64,000 nucleotides of DNA, from the NCBI GenBank assembly GCA_965248775.1, contig OZ252150.1, positions 2,542,001 to 2,606,000 on the forward strand, given 5' to 3'. This document shows positions 8,346 through 16,404 of the stretch, one piece after another. Position 1 is the first letter of the stretch. Every line of letters starts with the position of its first letter. The notes under the pieces were generated by a model. The model saw only the letters and a list, made by a program, of their open reading frames with translations. It did not search any database and was not told where the DNA came from. Both the position numbers and the translations under genes were made by a program. The DNA comes from JBHHUI01 sp965248775. Lineage in GTDB: Bacteria; Chloroflexota; Anaerolineae; Anaerolineales; JBHHUI01.

Positions 8346-9806
8346 ATGAGTTTTCCTGTTATTAAAGCCGTTTCCTACGTGCTCGCACATGTGCCGCATC
8401 TGGCGCGCTATGGTTCCAAACCGTTGCGCGAGGGCATAGTCGATCCAGCCGTTCTTGATCAGCTCGAAGCGTCACTACGCGATTTCGACGCCGCCCGTGA
8501 TTACGGTCCGCATCAGGTCTTCATCGGGAATCAATCGCCGGAAGCGTTGGCTGCGCTCGCTGAACCCTGGCATGCCAATCCGCTGCCCGGTGATCGTTTC
8601 GGGTCCATGGGCGAGATCATGCCGGAAGCGGAGTTTTACGGTCTGATGCGGATCGCCGATACGTTTGAATTGTTCCGACTCGAGCGCGAATATTCATTGG
8701 AAGCCTGCGAACTACTCAAAGGTCATCCGCTTGTACGACCGGATGAACTGGCAGTATTGGAGAAAGGTTTACCTCTTGACCAGCTAGAAGCCCTCGTTAA
8801 AGATGAAGGCGCGCTTCCAATTTTTGCTGCCGGGGAGCGCCTGGTTGGAGCAATGCGTAACGCACACGATCAGGACGATACGCTTACATCGAATGTGCTC
8901 CTGGAAAACCTGGCCTGTAAAACCTCGGGTGCTTGGGCATTGCGGCATCTGACCGCCGAGGCGCATGGCATCAACCCGGACGAAGTAGATTACTTGCTCG
9001 GTTGCGGTGAAGAGGCGGTGGGTGATCGCTATCAGCGTGGCGGCGGCTCGATCTCCAAGGCCATGGCAGAGTTTGCAGGTTTCAACATGGCCGGGGGGTC
9101 GGATGTGAAAGCGTTCTGTGCAGCCCCTATCCATTCTGTGATCGTCGCTGGGGGTCTCGTGCAGTCCGAGATTTATCGCAATGTGGTTGTCGTCGGCGGG
9201 GGTTCGCTGGCGAAACTCGGCATGAAGTTTCGCGGCCATTTGAAGAACGAGATACCGGTGCTGGAGGACGTGCTCGGGGCGGTCGCAATTGCCATCGGTC
9301 CCGACGATGGGCAGAATCCGATTGTGCGCACGGATGCAGTTGGCTTGCACCGCGTCTCGATGAGCGCCTCGCCGCCTGCCATGATGAAGGCGCTCGTGGT
9401 CGAGCCGTTGGAGAAGCTCGGCTACAACATGCTAGACGTGGACAAATACTCACTGGAATTGCACAACCCGGAAATTACAGAGCCAGCCGGGAGTGGTAAT
9501 GTGCCGCTGAATAACTTTCGCACGCTGGCCGCGACGGCAGTGATGCGCAAAGAGATCGAAAAAGAGCAGATGGATACCTTTGTGACCGAGCGCGGCATGC
9601 CGGGATTCTCGCCGACACAGGGACATATCGCAGCTGCAGTGCCATTTCTGGGTCACGCGCGGGCGCGTTTGCTGGCTGGTGAGATCGAGCGTGCGATGTT
9701 TGTCGCCAAGGGCAGCCTGTTTCTGGGCCGCATGACGAATCTTTCAGACGGCAGTTCTTTCGTCGTCGAACGGAATCCGAGAGGAAAAACCAATGGCGCT
9801 ACTTGA
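8346..9806 (+). CDS. grdC: Glycine/sarcosine/betaine reductase component C subunit beta (GrdC)
   Basis: In clostridia, component C takes the carboxymethyl/ketene unit from selenoprotein A and, with GrdD, releases acetyl phosphate. This 486-residue protein matches GrdC along its length. Seen: the opening PVIK, HQVFIGNQSPEAL (residues 56-68), FGSMGEIMPEAEF, the GSDVKAFCAAPIHS block with candidate acyl-accepting Cys258, the LEDVLG stretch, and the ending GSLFLGRMTNL. Its fold belongs to the thiolase/FabH group. The next gene, a thioredoxin, starts 14 bases before this stop, and GrdA follows. No GrdD is found in the window, so the fate of the acyl group (phosphate or CoA) is open. Confidence 0.93.
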   Translation: MSFPVIKAVSYVLAHVPHLARYGSKPLREGIVDPAVLDQLEASLRDFDAARDYGPHQVFIGNQSPEALAALAEPWHANPLPGDRFGSMGEIMPEAEFYGLMRIADTFELFRLEREYSLEACELLKGHPLVRPDELAVLEKGLPLDQLEALVKDEGALPIFAAGERLVGAMRNAHDQDDTLTSNVLLENLACKTSGAWALRHLTAEAHGINPDEVDYLLGCGEEAVGDRYQRGGGSISKAMAEFAGFNMAGGSDVKAFCAAPIHSVIVAGGLVQSEIYRNVVVVGGGSLAKLGMKFRGHLKNEIPVLEDVLGAVAIAIGPDDGQNPIVRTDAVGLHRVSMSASPPAMMKALVVEPLEKLGYNMLDVDKYSLELHNPEITEPAGSGNVPLNNFRTLAATAVMRKEIEKEQMDTFVTERGMPGFSPTQGHIAAAVPFLGHARARLLAGEIERAMFVAKGSLFLGRMTNLSDGSSFVVERNPRGKTNGAT

Positions 9807-10125
9807 AATTACAGGCGAAACATTCGATGAGGAAGTGCTGCAAGCCGACAAGCCGGTGCTGGTGGACTTCTGGGGGCCGCGTTGCCAACCGTGCATTGCG
9901 CTAATGCCTGCTGTGGAAGCGCTGGCTGATGAGCACGCCGTTCACTTAAAGGTTGTGAAGGTAAATGCCAACATTCGGCCAAACTGGAAACTCTCTGGAG
10001 ACCACAAAGTGCTCGGCCTGCCGGCGTACTTATTCTTCAAAGATGGTAGCGAAGTAAAACGCGTGACAGGAAACGGCATCACGAAACAGACTTTGGAAGA
10101 AGCAATTACGGAGGTGTTGAACTGA
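9793..10125 (+). CDS. Thioredoxin of the glycine-reductase type
   Basis: A single-domain thioredoxin of 110 residues that overlaps the end of grdC by 14 bases. Seen: the active site WGPRCQPC with Cys31 and Cys34, instead of the usual WCGPC. The cis-proline loop is GLPAY, followed by a C-terminal helix. Grd operons of clostridia carry their own thioredoxin with an unusual active site of the G-C-x-P-C type that re-reduces selenoprotein A after each turnover. Position between GrdC and GrdA and the atypical site both support that job here. A thioredoxin reductase is not visible nearby. Confidence 0.88.
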   Translation: MALLEITGETFDEEVLQADKPVLVDFWGPRCQPCIALMPAVEALADEHAVHLKVVKVNANIRPNWKLSGDHKVLGLPAYLFFKDGSEVKRVTGNGITKQTLEEAITEVLN

Positions 10126-10207
10126 AGCATGCAAATTACATTGTGATGCGATTGCGCACCTGCGCAGCGCAGTGATGATATTTTGGAGCACAATTTGGAG
10201 GTACACA

Positions 10208-10663
10208 ATGGAATTGAATGGCAAAAAAATTATCGCACTGGGTGAGCGTGACGGCATCCCCGGCACGTCGATTGCGGACTGCATGAAGACGGCCGGTGCG
10301 GAGGTCGTTCTGACGCTTACCCAGTGCTATGTCTGAACGGCCGCAGGTGCCATGGACCTGGAAGATCAGTCGCTTATTCAGCGAACCGCTGAAGAGCACG
10401 GGAGCGACACGATCGTCGTGCTGGGTCAGCCGGACGCGGACAGTGCGGAAATCACCGCTGAGACTGTTCACAATGGCGACCCCACCTGGGCAGGTCCATT
10501 GGCCGGAGTCCCGTTGGGACTCCCGGTGTATCACATTCTCGAAGACGAGATCAAAGGACAGATCGATGCCGATGTGTATGAGAACGAAGTCGGCCTGATG
10601 GCGTTGACAATGGACAAGGAGCAGATCATGGCGGGCCTCGATCGGGTCCGCAACGGGCCATGA
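10208..10663 (+). CDS. grdA: Selenoprotein A of glycine/sarcosine/betaine reductase, selenocysteine at codon 43 (in-frame TGA)
   Basis: Carries the selenocysteine that attacks the substrate's methylene carbon and hands the resulting selenoether to component C. The gene runs from ATG 10208 (GGAGG six bases upstream) through an in-frame TGA at 10334-10336 to the stop at 10661-10663, giving 151 residues, close to the usual 150-160. Seen: KKIIALGERDGIPG at the N terminus, then C-Y-V-(TGA)-T-A-A-G-A-M-D-L-E. This equals the CFVU-TAAGAMDLE motif of known GrdA proteins, with Cys40 and Sec43 as the redox pair, then GDPTWAGPLAG. Homology continues without a break on both sides of the TGA, so it is recoding and not truncation. 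The stop overlaps the aldehyde dehydrogenase start (ATGA). Standard gene calling would report only the 103-residue piece from 10352. Confidence 0.95.
10344..10360 (+). promoter_or_regulatory. Candidate bacterial SECIS hairpin
   Basis: Directly after the TGA lies a 5-base stem, CAGGT 10344-10348 with ACCTG 10356-10360, closing the 7-base loop GCCATGG. The loop begins with G, 12 bases after the TGA. Bacterial SECIS elements are short stem-loops just 3' of the UGA, inside the coding region, with a G near the start of the loop. The spacing is on the short side of what is known, so the exact element may be longer or differently folded. SelB binding is inferred. Confidence 0.5.
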
Positions 10664-12132
10664 GTCGCATCGATTGGGGCTGGATTAATGCAGCGCCTTA
10701 CCAGTTGTTTATCGATGGTTCTTTCACCGCGGCTTCTGGTGGCGGCACGTTTGAGATCGTCAATCCAGCGACAAACGAAGTCATCGCCAGCGCCTGCGAT
10801 GGCAGTATAGATGATATCGATCGGGCTGTTACAGCGGCGCGCCGCGCATTCGACGAAGGTCCCTGGCCGCGAATGACGGGTCGGGAGCGGGGACGCTATC
10901 TGCGCCGTGTGGCTGATCTGCTCGAGGCGAATAAAGAGAAGTTTGCGTTCCTCGAGGCGGCCGATGTGGGCAAGACGGTCGCGCGCACGCTTGATTACGC
11001 CTTGCCGCAGGCGATTGATGGTTTCGAATATTACGCCGGCAAGGCGCGGGAAGTGGGCGGCGAAGTGCGTCAGGTGCCCGAAGGCGAATGGTTCAATTAC
11101 CGCTTGTGGGAACCGATGGGTGTGGTGGGAGAAATCCTGCCCTGGAATGGCCCGCTGATGATGGCCTGCCAGAAAGTGTCGGCCATACTGGCTGTCGGCA
11201 ATACTGTTGTTGTCAAACCTTCTGAGAATGGCAGTCTAAGCAACCTTGCATTTGCCGAAATCTTGGCAGCAGCGGACTTTCCGCCCGGCGTGGTTAATAT
11301 CGTGGCCGGGCAGAATCGCCAACTTGGCGCGCGTCTGGTCGAGAACCCACAGGTGGATATGGTCTCGCTTACTGGCAGCACCGCGACCGGTAAAAAGGTG
11401 ATGGTGAGCGCAGCTAGCACGCTCAAGAAAGTCGCGCTTGAACTAGGCGGCAAAAACCCCAACATCATCTTTGAAGACGCCAATGTGGAAGAAGCCGTCC
11501 AGTGGTCCATCTATGGTGCCTTTGCCGATCAGGGTCAAATCTGTGTGTCGGGATCGCGTTTGCTGTTGCATGAGCAGGTATACGAGGATTTCCTCGCACT
11601 GCTGGTTGAAAAGGTGGGCGCGTTGAAGATCGGTGACACAATGGCCGATGATACCGAGGTGGGGCCGGTCATCACCCGTGCGCATGAGAAGAAGGTGCGC
11701 GACTATATCGAACTCGGGCAGCAGGAAGGCGCGGAGATCGTTTTGGGCGGTCACAAAGTTATGACCGCGCCGCTCGACAAGGGTAACTATATCGAACCCA
11801 CCATCTTTGTTGGGGCAACACCGGAGATGTGCATCGCACAGGAAGAAATCTTCGGGCCGGTTGTGACTGTCATGTCATTCCAAAGCGATGAAGAGGCCGT
11901 GCGCGTTGCCAATGGAGTGGAGTATGGGCTGGCTGCCGCTATCTGGACACAGGATGTGGACCGGGCCGTGCGCACCGCTGCGCAAATGCGCGCCGGCCAG
12001 ATCTATCTGAACAGTTATTTCAGCCCGGCCATGCTCGACTCGCCAACGGAAGGACATAAGCATAGTGGGATTGGCGGCACGGGCATTCACAAGTACATGC
12101 AGGAAAAGTCGGTATTCCTGCGATTGCAGTGA
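10660..12132 (+). CDS. NAD(P)-dependent aldehyde dehydrogenase
   Basis: Oxidises an aldehyde to the acid; 490 residues, full length. Seen: PWNGP with Asn163, cofactor lysine in KPSENG (Lys186), the GSTATGKK nucleotide loop, general base Glu261 in ELGGKNP and the nucleophile Cys295 in QGQICVSGSR. The C-terminal GFG-like region is replaced by SGIGGTGIHKYMQEKSV, typical of betaine aldehyde dehydrogenase-like members. It starts inside the stop of grdA (ATGA overlap), so it belongs to the same transcript. Substrate unknown. In a methylamine or sarcosine setting an aminoaldehyde or betaine aldehyde is plausible, but a general aldehyde role is equally possible. A long inverted repeat follows. Confidence 0.9.
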   Translation: MSRIDWGWINAAPYQLFIDGSFTAASGGGTFEIVNPATNEVIASACDGSIDDIDRAVTAARRAFDEGPWPRMTGRERGRYLRRVADLLEANKEKFAFLEAADVGKTVARTLDYALPQAIDGFEYYAGKAREVGGEVRQVPEGEWFNYRLWEPMGVVGEILPWNGPLMMACQKVSAILAVGNTVVVKPSENGSLSNLAFAEILAAADFPPGVVNIVAGQNRQLGARLVENPQVDMVSLTGSTATGKKVMVSAASTLKKVALELGGKNPNIIFEDANVEEAVQWSIYGAFADQGQICVSGSRLLLHEQVYEDFLALLVEKVGALKIGDTMADDTEVGPVITRAHEKKVRDYIELGQQEGAEIVLGGHKVMTAPLDKGNYIEPTIFVGATPEMCIAQEEIFGPVVTVMSFQSDEEAVRVANGVEYGLAAAIWTQDVDRAVRTAAQMRAGQIYLNSYFSPAMLDSPTEGHKHSGIGGTGIHKYMQEKSVFLRLQ

Positions 12133-12136
12133 AAAA

Positions 12137-12205
12137 CTCACTGCAGAGTCACGGAGTACACTGAGTAATTTTAATGCTCTGTGCACTCCGTGTCTCTGCG
12201 GTGAG
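12137..12205. repeat. Intergenic long inverted repeat, 29-base arms
   Basis: Arms 12137-12165 and 12177-12205 match at 25 of 29 positions (core GCAGAG and CACGGAGT) around an 11-base AT-rich spacer. It fills most of the gap between the aldehyde dehydrogenase and acyl-CoA dehydrogenase genes. It contains the CTCTGCGGTGAG type of motif common in dispersed palindromic repeats of environmental bacteria, and could act as a terminator or mRNA-stability element. Confidence 0.65.
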
Positions 12206-12223
12206 ATATGAGACTGACAACTT

Positions 12224-13363
12224 TTGGATTTTTCTCTAACCGCTGAGCAAGCTCTCTTCCAGAAATCTGTTCGGGAGTTCGTAGAGCGCGAGCTTATCCC
12301 GGCGGCAGCAGATATAGATGAGCGTGATGAGTTTCCGCGCGAGCTATTTCAGCGTTGCGGCGCGCTGGGCTATTACGCCTTGCGCTATCCTGAATCCATT
12401 GGCGGGCAGGGTGCGGATGCAATCACTTTTGTGCTCCTGATCGAAGAATTGGCCCGGGGAAATCTGGCGCTGGCTTCCATCGTTGGCATGCAATGTCTGA
12501 ATGGCACAGACATTCTTTATCATCTCGGCACAGACGAACAGCGTGAGCGCTTGCTGGCTCCGGCATTACAAGGAGAGAAGATCGGCACGATTGCAATCAC
12601 GGAACCAGACGCCGGCTCGGACATCGGCGGCATAACAACGACTGCGCGACAAAATGCTACCGGCTGGGTGCTCAACGGTCGTAAGATGTGGATCACTTCC
12701 GCAACGGTGGCCGATTTCTTTATCGTGGCTGCGAAAACAGATGCAACCAAACGCACCAAAGGAATCGACCTGTTCCTTGTCGAGAAAGAAATGCCGGGGT
12801 TCTCCGTCGGGCGCAAGATCGATAAGCTTGGAACGCACGGCTCGCTCACAGCGGAAATCATATTGGAAAATGTGCATGTACCCACTGCAAATCTGCTTGG
12901 TGAACACGGCTCCGGCTTTGCTTACCTGCGGAGTACGTTGGCTGAAATTCGGGCTATGACAGGTGCACTTGGCATTGGGTTGGGGCAGGCGGCTCTGGAC
13001 GCATCGATCCGTTATTCGCAGGAGCGTAGCCAGTTTGGGCGCCCGATCGGAAAATTCCAGGCTATCGCACATAAATTGGCAGCGATGGCGACTGAGCTTG
13101 AAGCGGCGCGCTGGCTGGTTTATCGGGCAGCGTGGGAGGCCGGTCAGAGGCAGCCGGATGTCAAACTAGGTGCTATGGCGAAATACTTCGCAACTGAGAT
13201 GGCGCAGAAGCTTGCCGACCAGGCCACCCGTATTTTTGGCAGCTATGGCTACGCGATGGAGTATGAGGCGCAGCGCTATTATCGCGACGCACGCTTTCTG
13301 CTTTACGGCGCGGGCACGAGCGAGATTTTACTTACATTGATCGCCCGCCAAATCAGTGCTTGA
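12224..13363 (+). CDS. Acyl-CoA dehydrogenase
   Basis: FAD enzyme that introduces the alpha-beta double bond into an acyl-CoA; 379 residues, standard. Seen: an N-terminal helical domain, the ITEPDAGSDIGG motif of the FAD/substrate region, GRKMWITSATVADFF, the helix RSQFGRPIGKFQ and the C-terminal catalytic base Glu367 in GAGTSEILL. The best start is TTG 12224, since the family begins MDFSLTxEQ; no strong ribosome-binding site is seen. The catalytic glutamate position is that of short-chain/glutaryl-type members. It is followed at 31 bases by the SDR and thiolase, giving a beta-oxidation-like series without an evident enoyl-CoA hydratase. Confidence 0.9.
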   Translation: MDFSLTAEQALFQKSVREFVERELIPAAADIDERDEFPRELFQRCGALGYYALRYPESIGGQGADAITFVLLIEELARGNLALASIVGMQCLNGTDILYHLGTDEQRERLLAPALQGEKIGTIAITEPDAGSDIGGITTTARQNATGWVLNGRKMWITSATVADFFIVAAKTDATKRTKGIDLFLVEKEMPGFSVGRKIDKLGTHGSLTAEIILENVHVPTANLLGEHGSGFAYLRSTLAEIRAMTGALGIGLGQAALDASIRYSQERSQFGRPIGKFQAIAHKLAAMATELEAARWLVYRAAWEAGQRQPDVKLGAMAKYFATEMAQKLADQATRIFGSYGYAMEYEAQRYYRDARFLLYGAGTSEILLTLIARQISA

Positions 13364-13393
13364 TGGAAGAGTACATATTTCTGGATAATCTAA

Positions 13394-14161
13394 ATGGCTA
13401 TGAATGACAAAGTTGTTCTTGTGACCGGCGCGGCCAGTGGAATCGGGCGCGCGACAGCCCTGCGCTTTGCTGGCGTAGGAGCAGCTGTTGTTGTTGCTGA
13501 TGTCAATAGTGACGGCGCAAACGAGGTCGCGGACACAATCCAGGGGAGTGGGGGTAGCGCAGTTGCTATGGTGGGCAATGTCGCAGACAACAACGCAGCC
13601 GAAGAGATGGTGGCAGCGGCTCTTTCATCTTTTGGCCGTTTGGATGTCTTGATAAACAATGCCGGCATCACACGCGATGCGCTTTCTGTACGTGTGAAAG
13701 ACGGCGAAGTAAAACGTATGACCGCCGAGCAATGGGACGCTGTGCTCGACGTGAACTTGAAAGGCGCATTTCTATGCGCACAGGCAGCCGCCGTACCGAT
13801 GATCGAGCAGAAATCCGGTCGCATTATCAATACGGCCTCGGTCGGCGCGCGCGGTAATATCGGCCAGGCGAATTACGCCGCCTCTAAGGCGGGTGTGATC
13901 GGCTTAACCAATACACTTGCGCTGGAGTTCGCGCGCTATGGAATTACCGTGAACGCGGTCGCGCCCGGCGCGGTGAAAACACCGATGACCGCCGGCATTC
14001 CTGAGAAGGTTATGGAGCGCATGGTAAGCAACATCCCGTTGCGGCGAATGGCTGAACCGGACGAGATTGCCGGTGTGCATATCTTCCTGGCGAGCGATGA
14101 TGCCGCGTACATTACCGGGCAGGTTATCTGGGTCGATGGGGGCATGACAGTAGGAGTCTGA
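13394..14161 (+). CDS. Short-chain dehydrogenase/reductase (FabG-like)
   Basis: NAD(P)-dependent oxidoreductase of 255 residues. Seen: the cofactor loop TGAASGIGRA (11-20), the Asp after strand 2 (VVADVN), NNAG at about 88-91, and the catalytic Ser149, Tyr161 and Lys165 (YAASK). The C-terminal ITGQVIWVDGG is typical of 3-oxoacyl-ACP/CoA reductase-like SDRs. An acidic residue after strand 2 points to NAD rather than NADP. It lies between the acyl-CoA dehydrogenase and the thiolase (one base gap), so oxidation of a 3-hydroxyacyl-CoA is the likely role. Confidence 0.88.
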   Translation: MAMNDKVVLVTGAASGIGRATALRFAGVGAAVVVADVNSDGANEVADTIQGSGGSAVAMVGNVADNNAAEEMVAAALSSFGRLDVLINNAGITRDALSVRVKDGEVKRMTAEQWDAVLDVNLKGAFLCAQAAAVPMIEQKSGRIINTASVGARGNIGQANYAASKAGVIGLTNTLALEFARYGITVNAVAPGAVKTPMTAGIPEKVMERMVSNIPLRRMAEPDEIAGVHIFLASDDAAYITGQVIWVDGGMTVGV

Positions 14162-14162
14162 G

Positions 14163-15374
14163 ATGCAGCTGAAAAAAACCTATATTCCTTATGGCGGTTA
14201 CTGGTCGACACCTTTCGTAAAGTGGCAGGGAAGCTTTGCCAATCTGCATCCGATCAAATTTGCCGGCGAAGTGGCCAGCCGTGCGCTTATGGAGCGCGAG
14301 ATCGAACCGAGTAAGTTTGATGCACTGCATTTGGGCACGACAGTGCCTTCGCAGGGTGCATTCTATGGCGCGCCGTGGCTGGCAGGCCTGATCGGTGCGG
14401 AAGGCATCAGCGGCCCGACGATCGGGCAGGCCTGCGCAACCTCCGCGCGGGTTGTTGGCGGGGCGGCCTTCGAGATTGAGGCGGGCAGCACCCAGACTGT
14501 TCTTGCGATCACTGCCGATCGTACTTCAAACGGGCCGCACATGTTCTATCCCAATCCGCAAAATCCCGGCGCGCGCGGCGACACCGAAGACTGGGTGTGG
14601 GACAACTTCAACTGCGATCCGTGGGCCGACCTCTCCATGCTGGAAACGGCCGAGAACGTCGCGCGAGAAGAGGAAATCACCCCCCAGCAGCAGAACGAAG
14701 TCGTTCTGCTGCGCCAGGCGCAGTACAAAGATGCCCTCGCAGATGAGGCGGCTTTCCAAAAGCGTTACATGATTTCGCCGTTGGACATCAAGGATGCGCG
14801 GGGTCGGAAAGTCCTGGCGAACGTGAACAGCGATGAAGGTGTCTTCCCCACCACCCGCGAAAGTCTTGAGCGACTCAAACCAGTCATGCCAGAAGGCTCA
14901 GTTACATATGGGGGACAAACGTATCCGGCCGATGGCAATGCGGGGCTGATCCTTTCGACTCGCGCTGGTGCACAAGCGTTAAGCCGCGACAGGGCTATCG
15001 AAGTGCAGGTGCTTGCATACGGACAAGCACGCGCGAAGAAGGGCTTCATGCCGCTGGCGCCGGTACCAGGTACGCGCGCGGCGTTGGCTGCTGCTGGTCT
15101 CGCGATTGATGACCTAGCCGCAATCAAAACGCACAATCCTTTCGCAGTCAACGATGTATATTTCTCGCGCGAGATGGGTGTGCAACTCGATGCTATGAAT
15201 AACTATGGCTGCTCGCTTATCTGGGGACACCCCCAGGGGCCCACCGGCATGCGCCTGATCATCGAATTGATCGAGGAGCTTGTGATCCTCGGTGGTGGTT
15301 ATGGTCTCTTTGTAGGCTGTGCAGCCGGAGATACTGCCGCAGCGGTCATAGTAAAAGTGAGCGATGCGAATTGA
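14163..15374 (+). CDS. Thiolase family protein (acetyl-CoA acyltransferase-like)
   Basis: A 403-residue thiolase-fold enzyme that would cleave or form a 3-oxoacyl-CoA. Seen: nucleophile Cys91 in the QACATSARV motif, the NPFAVND loop replacing NEAFA, His356 in GHPQGPTG and the second Cys386 in FVGCAAGD near the C terminus. All catalytic residues are thus present, though the loops around them are unusual (PQGPTG and GCAAGD), so this is a divergent subfamily. It follows the SDR with one intervening base. Given the GrdC upstream, which shares this fold, a role in condensing or transferring the acetyl unit made by the Grd module is possible but speculative. Confidence 0.85.
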   Translation: MQLKKTYIPYGGYWSTPFVKWQGSFANLHPIKFAGEVASRALMEREIEPSKFDALHLGTTVPSQGAFYGAPWLAGLIGAEGISGPTIGQACATSARVVGGAAFEIEAGSTQTVLAITADRTSNGPHMFYPNPQNPGARGDTEDWVWDNFNCDPWADLSMLETAENVAREEEITPQQQNEVVLLRQAQYKDALADEAAFQKRYMISPLDIKDARGRKVLANVNSDEGVFPTTRESLERLKPVMPEGSVTYGGQTYPADGNAGLILSTRAGAQALSRDRAIEVQVLAYGQARAKKGFMPLAPVPGTRAALAAAGLAIDDLAAIKTHNPFAVNDVYFSREMGVQLDAMNNYGCSLIWGHPQGPTGMRLIIELIEELVILGGGYGLFVGCAAGDTAAAVIVKVSDAN

Positions 15375-15405
15375 GCCTGGCAGTGGTTAAGAATAGAGCG
15401 AGTCA

Positions 15406-16404
15406 ATGGCACTAAACGGTCGTAAATTAGGCATTACGTTGCAAGGTGTCGAGCCGCCTGATGTTTTCCAGCAGCAGGTGCGCGATCTGGAAGCCAGCGG
15501 CTATTCGCATATGTGGATTACTGATTCGTCGCTGCATGCCCGCTATGTATATTCATATCTTACCTTGGCGGCCATAAACAGTGAGCGGTTGCAACTCGGT
15601 ACCGGCGTAACACATCCCTATACCCGTCATCCTGCAATCTCAGCGAATGCAATCGCCACGATAGACGAGATTTCCCAAGGCCGTGCGATGTTTGGCATCG
15701 GGGCGGGTGACCGGCCCACCGGCGAAATGGGCTACCGCCCGGCGACGTTGAAAGTCATGCGGGAGATGGTTGGTGCAACACGGCAGTTGTTGTCGGGTGA
15801 AAAACTAACCCAGGCTTATTCGGCTTTTGAACTCGCGGATGCTGAAATCCACTACAAATTCCGCGAACGTATTCCCATCTATATGGCTGCTAGCGGACCG
15901 CGTATGCTGCAATTGGCGGGAGAACTCGCAGATGGCATCATCGTGCAGGTGGGTGTTTTTCCTGAAGCTGTACGATACGCGTTTTCAAATATTGAGAAGG
16001 GAGCAACTAAAGCAGGCCGTACTCTGGCAGACATCGAAGTCTGGGTGATGGCTTGCGGCGTGGTGTCCGAAGATGGGGAGTATGGGCGCGACCGTTCCCG
16101 CACGATGGCAGCCTGGTTCGCACAAACCGCTCCGGTTTATTGCGAGCTTGGTGGCGTGGATGCGAGTGTCGTCGAGCGGATTCAAAAAGTCTACAGCGGC
16201 GGTGAGTTCCAGCTTGCCAAGGATTCCGCCGAATTGGTGCCGGACGAAATGGTGGAGTTGTTCACAGTGGGGGGCAGTCCCGCCGACGCGCGCGAGCGCA
16301 TTGAGCATCTGTCAGATCTCAACTATGCCGGTATCAACTTTATGCCCATTGGGCCGCAGCGCACACAATCGTTCAAGTTGTTTGCGGAGCAAATGCAGGC
16401 ATGA
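15406..16404 (+). CDS. LLM-class (luciferase-like) flavin/F420-dependent oxidoreductase
   Basis: A 332-residue TIM-barrel oxidoreductase of the luciferase-like superfamily. Seen: the opening GRKLGITLQGV, a GTGVTHPYTRHPA segment, the IGAGDRP loop, and the GSPADARERIEHL C-terminal motif typical of F420-dependent methylenetetrahydromethanopterin-reductase-like proteins. It is closest in pattern to the F420 group rather than FMN monooxygenases, but the cofactor cannot be proved. It overlaps the M20 peptidase start by four bases (ATGA). If the pathway runs without oxygen, it would be a hydride-transfer step; in aerobes such proteins also act as monooxygenases. Confidence 0.82.
   Translation: MALNGRKLGITLQGVEPPDVFQQQVRDLEASGYSHMWITDSSLHARYVYSYLTLAAINSERLQLGTGVTHPYTRHPAISANAIATIDEISQGRAMFGIGAGDRPTGEMGYRPATLKVMREMVGATRQLLSGEKLTQAYSAFELADAEIHYKFRERIPIYMAASGPRMLQLAGELADGIIVQVGVFPEAVRYAFSNIEKGATKAGRTLADIEVWVMACGVVSEDGEYGRDRSRTMAAWFAQTAPVYCELGGVDASVVERIQKVYSGGEFQLAKDSAELVPDEMVELFTVGGSPADARERIEHLSDLNYAGINFMPIGPQRTQSFKLFAEQMQA

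Noticed and set aside
8346..15374. GrdC interpreted as a plain thiolase of the neighbouring beta-oxidation genes
   Set aside because: Its motifs (HQVFIGNQSPEAL, GSDVKAFCAAPIHS, GSLFLGRMTNL) are specific to Grd component C, and a separate true thiolase is present at 14163.
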